DNA of 12,355 nt from an uncultured Thermomicrobiales bacterium (lineage in GTDB: Bacteria; Chloroflexota; Chloroflexia; Thermomicrobiales; UBA6265): contig CADCWI010000002.1 of NCBI GenBank assembly GCA_902806355.1, positions 1 through 12,355 of the forward strand, given 5' to 3'. A program made the translations under genes and the position numbers. Each line of letters starts with the position of its first letter. The first letter of the stretch is position 1. The notes under the pieces were generated by a model that saw only the letters and a program-made list of their open reading frames with translations, was not told the origin of the DNA and did not search any database. Shown here piece after piece: positions 6,256 through 12,355 of the stretch.

Positions 6256-6819
6256 TCAGCGCGACCAGACGCGGCGGAACAAGCCCGGGTAGGTCACGAC
6301 CAGCCCGTCATCGTCGATCTCGAGTTCTCGCATGAAGTCCGAGCCGATCGATTCGTACCGCACCCGGTGGGGTTCCAGACCGGTGTAACGCTGGTCCCAG
6401 GGCTCGGTCTCGAGTGTCGGCACGTGGATGTAGAGCACCCTGATCGGCTCGGCCTGTCCCGGCTTCAGGTTCAGGCGGCGGATCGGCAGTGTGTTCGTGA
6501 AGGGCGTCGCCGAGATATCGATGTCGATGCAGCCGTCGAATTCAGGGAGCGCCGCGCCGTCCGCGTCCGTCCAATGCCCCGCGCCATCGGAGTACAGCCG
6601 CAGGACTCTCGGCTCGTGCCCCGGCTGTGCCACCGAAACGGTGACGTCGCGCATTCGCCAGCCGGGATCGCACCGCACGACGTAGTGGACCCGTGCCGGC
6701 TCCCCGGCCCGGCTGGCAAAGACAACGCTGTCGGCGACCAGTCCGTCCTCATCACCGGTCAGGATCATGTACTCCGAGCCGATGCCGTCGTCCGACATCC
6801 AGATCATCTCGCGCTGCAT
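6256..6819 (-). CDS. Putative glycolipid-binding protein (PF06475 / DUF1089 family)
   Basis: The 187-residue product matches the family consensus as I know it: CDPGWR after a strand (about 50-55), the hallmark DGCIDIDISATPFTNTLPIRR region (about 95-115; quoted in part: ATPFTNTLPIRR), RVLYIHVPTLETEP (about 127-140), QRYTGLEPHRVRYES (about 143-157) and the closing PGLFRRV (178-184). A homologue in the family was crystallised and proposed to bind glycolipid; the biological role is unproven. The frame stays open up to 6993, but the added 58 residues do not look like this family, so I start at ATG 6819, preceded by GGGGAAG at close spacing. ATG 6807 is possible. No signal peptide is seen, so it is cytoplasmic. 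It stands alone, with gene-free DNA upstream and its own candidate terminator. Confidence 0.82.
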   Translation of the reverse strand: MQREMIWMSDDGIGSEYMILTGDEDGLVADSVVFASRAGEPARVHYVVRCDPGWRMRDVTVSVAQPGHEPRVLRLYSDGAGHWTDADGAALPEFDGCIDIDISATPFTNTLPIRRLNLKPGQAEPIRVLYIHVPTLETEPWDQRYTGLEPHRVRYESIGSDFMRELEIDDDGLVVTYPGLFRRVWSR

Positions 6820-7324
6820 GTACTTCCCCGTTCGTTTGGCGTATCCGTTTTCGATCAACGCAGGGAGCGCATGATCGTGACAATCCCGCGCTCCAGGCTT
6901 GCGAATCGTTTGGAAGGGGCTGGGCGGTGTGGATGCGCCCTCAGCGATGGCGAGCGCTTGAGGCCTCCCGGCATCCGAGGCGCATCGGCCCACTCCCGGG
7001 CTTGCGACCGGTGGGTTCTGCGGCCGCAGAGCGAGGAGTCGTGTTTGGTCCTGGGTGAAGCGTGGACCAAGCCGGCTGCCACAACGGGGTGACCAGGTGC
7101 CAGCTCAGCAGGAGACTGGCGGGGATGATGGCGTTGCAGCTCGCCCACCAGGGTTTCGATGGGTGATCGGGTGGACGCAGCCAGATGCCGGCGTCGGTAA
7201 CGGCGTGGGCGCATCCACATCGAGTCGATGGAGCGGTCGCAGCGTCAGAAACGACAGGAGAACCGAATCAGAACGAAGCATTGACTCCTTGCCGTTGGCG
7301 AGATAGTCATCTCGCCCGTCGTTG
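6820..7324. other. 505-base stretch without a supported gene
   Basis: Reading frames here lack family resemblance and recognisable start sites. Open frames on both strands (for example minus 6855-7220) are long only because the DNA is GC-rich. The part next to 6819 should hold the promoter of the glycolipid-binding gene, but no clear -35/-10 pair was found. The only structure recorded is the stem-loop at 7297-7316. It could be decayed coding DNA. Confidence 0.5.
7297..7316 (-). terminator. Stem-loop directly after the ABC-2 permease gene
   Basis: GGCGAGAT (7297-7304) and ATCTCGCC (7309-7316) form a perfect 8-bp stem with a four-base loop, eight bases after the permease stop codon on the minus strand. 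No T-tract follows, so it is a candidate factor-dependent terminator or 3'-end stabiliser. Confidence 0.45.
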
Positions 7325-8062
7325 TCAGATTCTGGTCCTTGCAAAGCGCGCCGTAATGATCAGGGAGATCAAGAGGACCGCTGTCAGGAGCACGAGATTG
7401 GACGTGCTGGTACCCTCGCCGAGCCACGGATCCTGGAGCGCTCGAACCGCGAAGGTCAGTGGCAGCACGTCGGCAACGGCCTCCATTGGCGCGCTCATGA
7501 CCGATCGCGGTGGTCCCGCGCCGGAGAGCAGGAACATCGGGAAGAACAACATCAACCCGATCGCCTGCGCTGCGCGCGCGTTCCGCGTGATCACGGCAAT
7601 CAACACGCCGAGAGCCAGAAAGCTAACCGTTGCCAGGATGAACGCGCCCACTGCTCCGAGCACCTGTTCGGGCAGATTGGCGTCATAGATGAGGCGCCCA
7701 ACGATCACCAACACAATGGCTCCGGTCACGGCCATGACAAACCCGACGATCATCTGCGCCCCCAGGACGCCCCAGATGGGAATCGAGGATGCACGGAACC
7801 GGCGGAGAACGCCGCGTTCGGCATAGGCGGCGATGTGAACCGGCAGGGCAATCATCCCCACCGCACCGATCACGACGCCGGCGTAGCTTGCGAGGTAATA
7901 ATCGGATGGTGTCGCGCCGCGAAATGCCGGGTCATCGGCCTCGAAAGATCCACTGATGACGACGAGAGTGATGAGCGGAAAGACAAAGGTGAAGATCACC
8001 GCGAAGGGTTCGCGAATGAAAAGCTTGAACTCGATCCACGTCAGGTTAGCCAGCATTCGCAT
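7325..8062 (-). CDS. ABC-2 type transporter permease
   Basis: This 245-residue membrane protein has about six hydrophobic segments (roughly 21-39, 58-80, 101-123, 134-158, 163-182, 221-240), the layout of ABC-2 (DrrB-like) permeases. Typical features are the N-terminal amphipathic stretch before the first helix (EFKLFIREPFAVIF), the cytoplasmic loop ERGVLRRFRASSIP (82-95), the FFPMFLLSG helix (173-181) and the short PLTFAVRALQDPW segment (201-213) before the last helix. ATG 8062 has AAAGGA eight bases upstream and overlaps the end of the ATPase gene by 17 bases, so the two are translated together and form one exporter. It probably acts as a homodimer with two ATPase subunits, moving a drug-like, lipid or polymer substrate out of the cell. 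The substrate is unknown. Confidence 0.92.
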   Translation of the reverse strand: MRMLANLTWIEFKLFIREPFAVIFTFVFPLITLVVISGSFEADDPAFRGATPSDYYLASYAGVVIGAVGMIALPVHIAAYAERGVLRRFRASSIPIWGVLGAQMIVGFVMAVTGAIVLVIVGRLIYDANLPEQVLGAVGAFILATVSFLALGVLIAVITRNARAAQAIGLMLFFPMFLLSGAGPPRSVMSAPMEAVADVLPLTFAVRALQDPWLGEGTSTSNLVLLTAVLLISLIITARFARTRI

Positions 8063-8975
8063 TGACGATATCCTTTCGGGCGTCCTGGATCAGGTCGAAA
8101 TAGATATCCTCGAGCGAAGGCTGGAGCATCCGGAGGTCGCTGGGCACGATCCCGTGGGCGACAAGGGCAGAGGCCACGAGGGCCAGCACAGGGCCGGATC
8201 CCTGGACTTCGACCCGGTCCCCATCACGAGCAATCCTGTCTACGTGGTTCACGTCCTCCAGCCATGAGATATCCAGTGCATCTGTCGTGAAACGCACGCG
8301 AAGTTGGGAGGCACCGCGGGCAATGAGGTCCTGTGGGCTGCCGGTCGCGACGGCCTCTCCAGCATTCACGACGACAAGTCGGTCACACAGAGCCTCGACT
8401 TCATCCATGTAGTGGGTCACGAGCACAACGGTCGCCCCTCGCTCGCGAATGGATCGAATCGAGTTCCAGGCGTCACGTCTGGCGGATGGGTCCAGCCCCT
8501 GCGTCAACTCATCGAGGAAGACCACCTCCGGTTCATTGACCAATGCCAGTGCCACGAACAAGCGTTGCCGCTGGCCACCGGAGAGATTGGCGAAGGAGGT
8601 GTTGGCCTTTTCGGACAGGCCCCACTCGTCCATGAGGTGACGCCAATTGGTCCTCGAATTGTTCTGGGAAGCGAACAGATTCAGCGCTTCCCAGACCTTG
8701 ATTCGATCGGGAAGCGCTGACTCCTGCAACTGGGACCCGATTCGACCTTGCAAGCTGGCTCGTTGCTGGATTGGATCAACTCCCAGTATCCGGATGGAGC
8801 CCCCGCTAGGTTCACGCAGGCCCTGCAGGCACTCGACGGTGGTTGTCTTGCCGGCCCCATTCGGTCCCAGAACGCCGAAGATCTCTCCCTTGAACACCTC
8901 AAGGGAGATGTCCTTGACCGCGACCGTGTCGCCATATCGCTTCTGCAGGTGTTCAACGCGTATGACTGCGGCCAT
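8046..8975 (-). CDS. ABC-2 type transporter ATP-binding protein
   Basis: This 309-residue ATPase has Walker A GPNGAGKTT (37-45), the Q-loop region SQLQES (81-86), signature LSGGQ (131-135), Walker B VVFLDE with the catalytic Glu (151-156), a D-loop GLDPSARR (160-167) and switch His H188. The 90-residue C-terminal extension, with PSLEDIYFDL near the end (about 286-295), is typical of DrrA/CcmA-like exporter ATPases. I start at ATG 8975, six bases after GGGAGAG; the frame is open to 9320, but that part has no ATPase homology and crosses the inverted repeat upstream. It energises the permease encoded immediately downstream. No regulator adjoins the pair, so control may lie in the 218 bases before it or elsewhere. 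Confidence 0.94.
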   Translation of the reverse strand: MAAVIRVEHLQKRYGDTVAVKDISLEVFKGEIFGVLGPNGAGKTTTVECLQGLREPSGGSIRILGVDPIQQRASLQGRIGSQLQESALPDRIKVWEALNLFASQNNSRTNWRHLMDEWGLSEKANTSFANLSGGQRQRLFVALALVNEPEVVFLDELTQGLDPSARRDAWNSIRSIRERGATVVLVTHYMDEVEALCDRLVVVNAGEAVATGSPQDLIARGASQLRVRFTTDALDISWLEDVNHVDRIARDGDRVEVQGSGPVLALVASALVAHGIVPSDLRMLQPSLEDIYFDLIQDARKDIVNANAG

Positions 8976-9193
8976 GCCTGACTCTCCCTGGCCCAGGCGG
9001 TGCCTGGTGCGAGCACCTCTTCCCCATCCGGGCAGAGACCAAATCGCGCGCCGTGTCCTGGCCCATGCGAAACATGTGTTCCGGAATGCCGACAGTGATC
9101 CGAACGACATTCCCCTGCTTGACATGCTGATGACTGACGATGTCCACGTCACGACGAACGAGTCCAGGAGCTCGCCGCCAACGGCATCGGAAT

Positions 9194-9241
9194 TGTCATT
9201 GCCCGTTATGTGGTTTCCGTAAAGAGTAACGGGCAATGACA
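9194..9241. repeat. 15-bp perfect inverted repeat upstream of the ABC-2 operon
   Basis: TGTCATTGCCCGTTA (9194-9208) pairs exactly with TAACGGGCAATGACA (9227-9241) around an 18-base loop. It lies 218 bases upstream of the ABC ATPase start and directly at the left edge of the transposase remnant. It could be an operator or leader structure of the ABC operon, or a relic of a mobile element end. Confidence 0.7.
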
Positions 9242-9631
9242 GCTCATGCCAGATCCATGTCAACCGTACCGGCTTGCCAGTCACGCGATGCCGTTTGGCC
9301 ATGACTGACGGAAGCGGCACGAGCGCCCGCAGGCGACCCCCTCGATGGAGCAGAGTCTGGACCGGATGTGGCCGGACGCCATCGCCGGGGATAAGGACTA
9401 CAGCGCCAGCGACATCCGCAATCGGCTGCGCGCGACATCGAAGCGGTCATCCCCTGTCGGGACGATGAGATGGGCGATTACCCCTATGATCGGGAGGCCT
9501 ATCGAGAACGCCAAACTATTGAGCGGACGATCAACCGCCTCAGCAGACACACCCTGGGCCGGTGCGGCGAAAGCTCGATCGCCTCTTTCTGGTCCGATCT
9601 GGTTCAAATCATTCCGACGGTTCGCCTGTGA
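9223..9631 (+). pseudogene. Remnant of an IS5-like DDE transposase, 5'-truncated and frameshifted
   Basis: Three reading frames in succession spell the C-terminal half of an IS5-family transposase. Frame one (9223 to about 9340) gives QIHVNRTGLPV, like the TKIH-GLP region. Frame two (about 9345-9431) gives AGDKDYSASDIRNRLRA, with the catalytic Asp at 9390-9392. Frame three (9431-9631) gives RDIEAVIPCRDDE and YDREAYRERQTIERTINRLSR, matching the Y-2-R-3-E-6-K signature except that Ser replaces the Lys; the Glu is at 9521-9523. It ends with TGA 9629-9631, as expected for a natural C-terminus. The second shift falls in a GCGCGC run near 9428-9434. The N-terminal half and first catalytic Asp were not found, so it cannot be active. 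Its last 23 bases overlap the end of the DinB-like gene on the other strand. Confidence 0.75.
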
Positions 9632-10124
9632 ACACCATATTCTGCTTGCCGTCAATAAGTTCGCGCACGACATCCATGTGTCCGGCATGGGTGGCGGTTT
9701 CCGCGATGACATGCAGGATCACATCGCGAAGATTTTCCGGCCGGGATCCCGGCCCAAACAGTGACTCATCCCACCAGAGCGGTTCGTCGTCGAGACTTCG
9801 TGCCCGGACGATCTCATCCGTGTAGGCAATCTCCGCCCGATACGCATCAAGGATGTCGCGTGGAGCTGCATCATCGGAGATCCACCAGGCTTCTTCCATG
9901 CCCTCCGACAACGTGAAACCGTTTGGCTCATTCGCGACCACCTGCCGAAACCAGAATCGTTCGACATCGTGCGTCAGATGGTTGACCAGCGCCGCTGGCG
10001 ACCACCGGGATGGCAGCATCCGCTGCATCAATGTCTCATCATCGAGGCCGTCCATCGTGTTCAGCAGATGTCGGCGTTGGCCGTTGAGGTGTTGCAGCAG
10101 GAGGTCCGTTTCGCTCGATTTCAA
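9609..10124 (-). CDS. DinB/DUF664 family four-helix protein
   Basis: This 171-residue protein has the DinB/DUF664 fold signs: an N-terminal helix with LLLQHLNGQRRHLLNTMDGLDDE, then SRWSPAALVNHLTHDVERFWF (39-59, likely metal His H49) and the family hallmark LHVIAETATHAGHMDVVRELIDG (137-159, His at 146 and 149). These proteins often bind a metal through three His residues; some are thiol transferases, but most have no assigned reaction. I start at TTG 10124, eight bases after GGGAG (10133-10137), with TTGA overlapping the VOC stop; a longer frame from 10184 would lie inside the VOC gene. It is the second gene of a VOC-DinB operon. The last dozen residues (from KQNMVF) are unlike the usual end of the family and fall where the transposase remnant ends, suggesting that an insertion rewrote the C-terminus. 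Confidence 0.85.
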   Translation of the reverse strand: MKSSETDLLLQHLNGQRRHLLNTMDGLDDETLMQRMLPSRWSPAALVNHLTHDVERFWFRQVVANEPNGFTLSEGMEEAWWISDDAAPRDILDAYRAEIAYTDEIVRARSLDDEPLWWDESLFGPGSRPENLRDVILHVIAETATHAGHMDVVRELIDGKQNMVFTGEPSE

Positions 10125-10510
10125 CTTGCGATCTCCCACATGTGCCCGGCCGGATCCGCAAATGTCGCTGTGCGTGGTCCCCACGGCCGATCGATCGGTC
10201 CGTTCAGAAATGTCACGCCCTTGTCGACCAGCTGGGCGTACAGCGCATCGACATCATCTACTCGAATGGTGAACATGCTCCGCGCACCAGCGTCTGGTCC
10301 TGCAACGGGCGCGGGGTCGATCAGTTCCGGTGCCCCGGAGATGTCGATGATGTTGATCAGTGTTTCGCCGAACGCGAACACGGCGGACGTGTCTCCCTCG
10401 AAAACACACGGCAGGTCGAAGACGCGTCCGTAAAACTCTTTCATCGGCGCTAGATGCTCCGCAAACACGGTGATCGCGAAGATCGATTTAGCCCAGGACT
10501 CGCTAGACAT
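10121..10510 (-). CDS. VOC (glyoxalase/bleomycin-resistance-like) family protein
   Basis: This 129-residue single-module-pair VOC protein has two beta-alpha-beta-beta-beta units. The first begins FAITVFAEHLAPMKEFYGRVFDLP (11-34) and the second FTIRVDDVDALYAQLVDKGVTFLNGP (80-105), ending with the conserved ATFADPAGHMWEIA (115-128), whose Glu is a usual metal ligand. Members include glyoxalases, extradiol dioxygenases, epimerases and drug-binding resistance proteins; the exact activity cannot be read here. ATG 10510 has AAGGA five bases upstream; an in-frame start at 10555 would cross into the repeat-rich leader. Its stop overlaps the DinB start, so the two are translated together and may act on the same small molecule. 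It is cytoplasmic. Confidence 0.9.
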   Translation of the reverse strand: MSSESWAKSIFAITVFAEHLAPMKEFYGRVFDLPCVFEGDTSAVFAFGETLINIIDISGAPELIDPAPVAGPDAGARSMFTIRVDDVDALYAQLVDKGVTFLNGPIDRPWGPRTATFADPAGHMWEIAS

Positions 10511-10556
10511 GGCTTTCCTTTCTGATGAAGCGCCGAATCCCGTAACGTATGGCACT

Positions 10557-10609
10557 CAAAATGCGATTCTGACGTTCTCTCGAGTGACGCATTTTGGCGC
10601 ATTTGGACG
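10557..10609. repeat. CAAAATGCG repeat cluster upstream of the VOC-DinB operon
   Basis: CAAAATGCG (10557-10565) and CGCATTTTG (10588-10596) form a perfect 9-bp inverted repeat 22 bases apart. A third near-copy, CGCATTTGG, follows at about 10598-10606. The cluster begins 47 bases upstream of the VOC start, a fitting place for an operator, but no regulator gene adjoins it. Confidence 0.55.
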
Positions 10610-10611
10610 AT

Positions 10612-10666
10612 CGAGCGGTTATCGCTCGCGCCCCTCGAGCCGGTTGGGTGGCGCCTAACGCTACCC
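10612..10666. repeat. Two adjacent small hairpins
   Basis: CGAGCG/CGCTCG (10612-10617 and 10623-10628) has a five-base loop. GGGTGGCG/CGCTACCC (10647-10654 and about 10659-10666, one G-T pair) follows; its right arm holds the stop of the weak minus-strand frame ending at 10661. They may mark the 3' end of an old transcription unit. Confidence 0.4.
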
Positions 10667-10828
10667 TGTCAATATCCGTAGCCGTTTCTCATTCTCGCGC
10701 ATGAGCAAGGGTGCGATGCGCTCACAGGTGTCCCGGTATGTGCCCCGCAGTGTTGGGAGCAGCGCGAAAAATTCAGGGTCGTCGAGCCCAGCCGCTTTTG
10801 CGGCTTGCGGATGCGGCGTACTGAGCGG
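10661..10828 (-). pseudogene. Possible C-terminal gene remnant, unrecognised
   Basis: A 55-codon minus-strand frame, bounded upstream by a TGA at 10829-10831 and ending in TAG 10661-10663, reads like real protein: AAKAAGLDDPEFFALLPTLR, then YRDTCERIAPLLMRENEKRL and RILTG. It is amphipathic and helical, with plausible charge spacing, but has no usable start codon. It is probably the tail of a lost gene. I do not recognise the family. Confidence 0.35.
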
Positions 10829-10977
10829 TCATACACGTCGTCTCGTGTCGAGGTGTACGCGAGGCCAGGGCAGCGCCGGCAGTGAAGGGGTCCGCCCAAG
10901 CTCGAGAGGACGCGACGTTGGCTGTAACAGCCAGAGCCGCTCGACCCCGTCGTGGCAGGGCGTCGCGGCTCACACGC

Positions 10978-11205
10978 TCACGCATCGTTACGGCTCCCGT
11001 TGGCGCGTACCCGGCCGGCAAGGACGGATGTGTTCGCACCGCGGGTGTCCACGTCGGCAATCCGCAACGTCGTTACGTCCTTCCTGGCGAAGAGGCCAAA
11101 GAACTCCCTTGGAGTTGACAGAAAAAATTGATCCGCCAGGAACTCAACGGGTTTCGCTCCGTGATCCAGCGGCTGGAGAGTCACACGTACAAGGCATCCC
11201 CACAC
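10978..11205 (-). CDS. Doubtful short ORF, unrecognised
   Basis: This frame opens at GTG 11205 (or GTG at about 11184) and gives up to 75 residues, including VTLQPLDHGAKPVEFLADQF and REFFGLFARKDVTTLRIADV. The composition is protein-like in the first 50 residues, then becomes arbitrary. GGAG is too close to the first GTG to be a good ribosome site, and third-position GC is lower than in neighbouring genes. It may be a small gene, an N-terminal remnant or chance. Confidence 0.2.
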   Translation of the reverse strand: MWGCLVRVTLQPLDHGAKPVEFLADQFFLSTPREFFGLFARKDVTTLRIADVDTRGANTSVLAGRVRANGSRNDA

Positions 11206-11233
11206 CTCTCCATGGGATCGCTCGTCCTTTCCT

Positions 11234-11695
11234 CTAGGACGGGCCGGGGAAGCGGGTCTCGAAGTCCACGACCTTGAGCCAGGTCGGCGTGATGGTGATC
11301 AACGCCATCTCATGGATCTTGCTCCGGACTTCCGCCTCCCATGACGGCATGAGCTCATCACCAACGATCCGGCGAGAGGCATCGACGTAATCCTGGGGAA
11401 CGCCCTGGACGATCTCGATCGAGCACGTGCCTCGTGCCATGAAGGCTCGTGGCGGAAAGGCCGTCTCATCGACCGTGAAGGCCACCCGCGGATTGAGCCG
11501 AAGGGCTTCGACCTTGGCCCAGGTCACCGGGGACGCGAACACGAAGGCCTTTCCGTTCCACAGGTAGCTCACCGGAATCGCCCGCGGCGCTCCGTTCTTG
11601 CCGATATACGCGAGCCTCGCCGGTATGGGTGCCGCCAGCAGCGCCTTCACGGTTGGATCGGCATTCATGGTTTCCACGATCTCGTCGTAGTTCAC
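11234..11695 (-). CDS. Pyridoxamine 5'-phosphate oxidase-like FMN-binding protein
   Basis: This 153-residue split-barrel protein has ARLAYIGKNGAPRAIPVSYLW (26-46), the beta-hairpin that starts most FMN-binding PNPOx-like proteins, then KAFVFASPVTWAKVEALRLN (49-68) with the helix that contacts FMN phosphate, and NPRVAFTVDE (68-77). The C-terminal part carries ALITITPTWLKVVDFETRF (131-149), a closing strand common in the family. Members reduce F420- or FMN-dependent substrates or bind heme; the true PdxH active-site set cannot be confirmed, so vitamin B6 synthesis should not be assumed. GTG 11695 is supported by AAAGGAG (11701-11707) five bases upstream. It stands alone on the minus strand. A weak hairpin covers its stop codon (about 11223-11241) but lacks a T-tract. 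Confidence 0.88.
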   Translation of the reverse strand: MNYDEIVETMNADPTVKALLAAPIPARLAYIGKNGAPRAIPVSYLWNGKAFVFASPVTWAKVEALRLNPRVAFTVDETAFPPRAFMARGTCSIEIVQGVPQDYVDASRRIVGDELMPSWEAEVRSKIHEMALITITPTWLKVVDFETRFPGPS

Positions 11696-11797
11696 GGGTG
11701 CTCCTTTATGGCCTGACAGCGATCAGTCCGGCCCGGAGGTCGAGAGCCAGGGTCGGCGTCGGTCATTGCCGCATCCTGGCCCCGCTCTCCGGACCAG

Positions 11798-11845
11798 TCC
11801 ATATCTCCAGAAGCGAGACAGGATTCACGCTTCTGGAGATATGGA
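11798..11845. repeat. 18-bp perfect inverted repeat between two minus-strand genes
   Basis: TCCATATCTCCAGAAGCG (11798-11815) pairs exactly with CGCTTCTGGAGATATGGA (11828-11845) around a 12-base loop. It begins 38 bases downstream of the SnoaL-like gene's stop and 103 bases upstream of the PNPOx-like start. Neither side has a T-tract. It may end the first message, control the second gene, or be a small mobile repeat. Confidence 0.8.
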
Positions 11846-11882
11846 TACGCGCATCCGCGAAAACTCATCGGTCACCGCGATT

Positions 11883-12353
11883 TCACGCAGGAACCGTATG
11901 GGTGGCCGGGAAATCGAAGGCGGCGAAGACGTCGCGGTCGAGGAACCCCATGATGCCGGAGAAGCGGTCGCCGTCGAGGGTCATCACGTTGATGGCGGAA
12001 AGCTCGAATGGGCCATCGGGATCGTTCTGCTGGTAGGCGGCAAAGGCAATCTGCCCGTTGGCGGTCGAGGGCACCAGTCGCCACGGTGTGGCGAAAACGC
12101 GTTCGGAGAGGAAGCGGGCCACGGCATCGCGGCCATCGAACCATGCCGGGAATGGTGGCATCCCGAAGTGCACGTCAGCGGTCAGCAGGTCGAGGATCGC
12201 ATCCTGCCACTCCTGCCCGCGGTCGGCGGCGATCTCGGTGATCCGCCAGCCACGGTACCGGATGATCTCCGGGTCGCTGATGCCGGCGACAAGGATGTTC
12301 TCGGGACCGGCGCTGAGCCCGAGGTTCTCCCACTCGTCGCTCTCGACGCTCAT
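11883..12353 (-). CDS. SnoaL-like (NTF2 fold) domain protein, possibly the C-terminus of an ECF sigma factor
   Basis: The 156 visible residues end with a SnoaL-like domain: ILDLLTADVHFGMPPFPAWF (53-72), DGRDAVARFLSERVF (73-87), WRLVPSTANGQIAFAAYQ (91-108), NVMTLDGDRFSGIMGFLD (122-139) and FAAFDFPAT (143-151). This wording closely follows the C-terminal domain of long ECF sigma factors (SigG/SigX5-like group), where the domain tunes sigma activity; lone copies also exist as NTF2-like proteins of unknown reaction. ATG 12351-12353 lies two bases from the window edge, so no ribosome site can be checked, and the frame may continue outside. Residues 1-45 do not resemble the sigma region 4 helix-turn-helix, so they are either a linker or a private N-terminus. 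The 18-bp inverted repeat follows the stop codon. Confidence 0.7.
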   Translation of the reverse strand: MSVESDEWENLGLSAGPENILVAGISDPEIIRYRGWRITEIAADRGQEWQDAILDLLTADVHFGMPPFPAWFDGRDAVARFLSERVFATPWRLVPSTANGQIAFAAYQQNDPDGPFELSAINVMTLDGDRFSGIMGFLDRDVFAAFDFPATHTVPA

Positions 12354-12355
12354 CT

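Larger units (their letters stand above)
10511..11233. other. 723-base gene-poor stretch with repeats and weak coding remnants
   Basis: No complete gene was recognised between the VOC gene and the FMN-binding protein gene. The stretch holds the CAAAATGCG cluster, two small hairpins, a minus-strand remnant at 10661-10828 and a doubtful minus-strand frame at 10978-11205. Codon use is mixed and there is an A-run near 11121, unlike the flanking genes. It looks like decayed or transferred DNA. Confidence 0.5.

Noticed and set aside
6855..7220. Minus-strand frame of 121 codons between the glycolipid-binding gene and the ABC-2 permease
   Set aside because: The product is Arg/His/Pro-rich with no family resemblance or ribosome site, and overlaps other equally open frames.
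8953..9147. Minus-strand frame of 64 codons containing VKQGNVVRITVGIPEHMF just upstream of the ABC ATPase
   Set aside because: It vaguely recalls the C-terminal VRITVGTPE strand of histidinol-phosphate aminotransferases, but it has no ribosome site, runs into the ATPase start in another frame, and becomes arbitrary after about 45 residues. It could be a decayed fragment; the evidence is too thin to annotate.
10643..10659. GTTGGGT and GCCTAAC resembling integron attC core sites
   Set aside because: They fit the 7-bp core consensus but are in the wrong order and only 3 bases apart. No matching partner site, integrase or cassette gene is present.
10667..10672. Perfect TTGACA on the minus strand as a -35 for the VOC operon (another lies at 11115-11120 on the plus strand)
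   Set aside because: No acceptable -10 hexamer occurs 16-18 bases downstream of either. The first encodes Leu-Thr in the minus-strand remnant.

Overview
The window looks like chromosomal DNA from a GC-rich bacterium, most likely a member of the Chloroflexota close to Thermomicrobia. The clues are very high third-position GC in the real genes, a tiny secreted protein ending in Ala/Ser/Thr-Pro repeats (a low-complexity style common in that class), a probably leaderless promoter, and several one-domain accessory proteins. The assignment is an inference from style; no rRNA or other marker gene is present. No tRNA, rRNA, CRISPR array or phage gene was seen.

Layout. (1) 1-287, plus strand: the 3' end of a gene for a PRC-barrel/DUF2171-like protein. 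(2) 466-4672, minus strand: an operon of a MarR-family regulator and two ABC half-exporters that form a heterodimeric multidrug-type pump with one degenerate ATP site. A tandem pair of TTAG-N5-CTAA boxes overlaps the operon's predicted promoter. (3) 4823-5685, plus strand, divergent from (2): an ArsR-family regulator overlapping an SRPBCC/AHSA1 protein by ATGA; a 14-bp perfect palindrome fills the -35/-10 spacer and the message is probably leaderless. (4) 5885-6058: a 57-residue secreted Pro-repeat peptide, preceded by an 11-bp stem-loop and followed by a 14-bp terminator hairpin. (5) 6256-6819, minus: a putative glycolipid-binding (PF06475) protein. (6) 6820-7324: no supported gene. (7) 7325-8975, minus: a two-gene ABC-2 type exporter (permease plus ATPase). 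(8) 9194-9631: a 15-bp inverted repeat and a frameshifted, 5'-truncated IS5-like transposase remnant on the plus strand, whose 3' end runs into a DinB/DUF664 gene. (9) 9609-10510, minus: a VOC protein and the DinB/DUF664 protein, coupled through a TTGA overlap. (10) 10511-11233: a repeat-bearing, gene-poor stretch with two weak reading-frame remnants. (11) 11234-11695, minus: an FMN-binding pyridoxamine-oxidase-like protein. (12) 11798-11845: an 18-bp perfect inverted repeat. (13) 11883-12353, minus: a SnoaL-like domain that may be the C-terminus of a longer protein running off the window.

The theme is small-molecule defence and environmental response: two export systems, three probable ligand- or cofactor-binding enzyme-like proteins and two one-component repressors, each next to its own target genes. 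No wholly new multi-gene system was recognised. The most informative novelties are regulatory: the two operator designs in 4695-4814 and several long perfect inverted repeats between genes.
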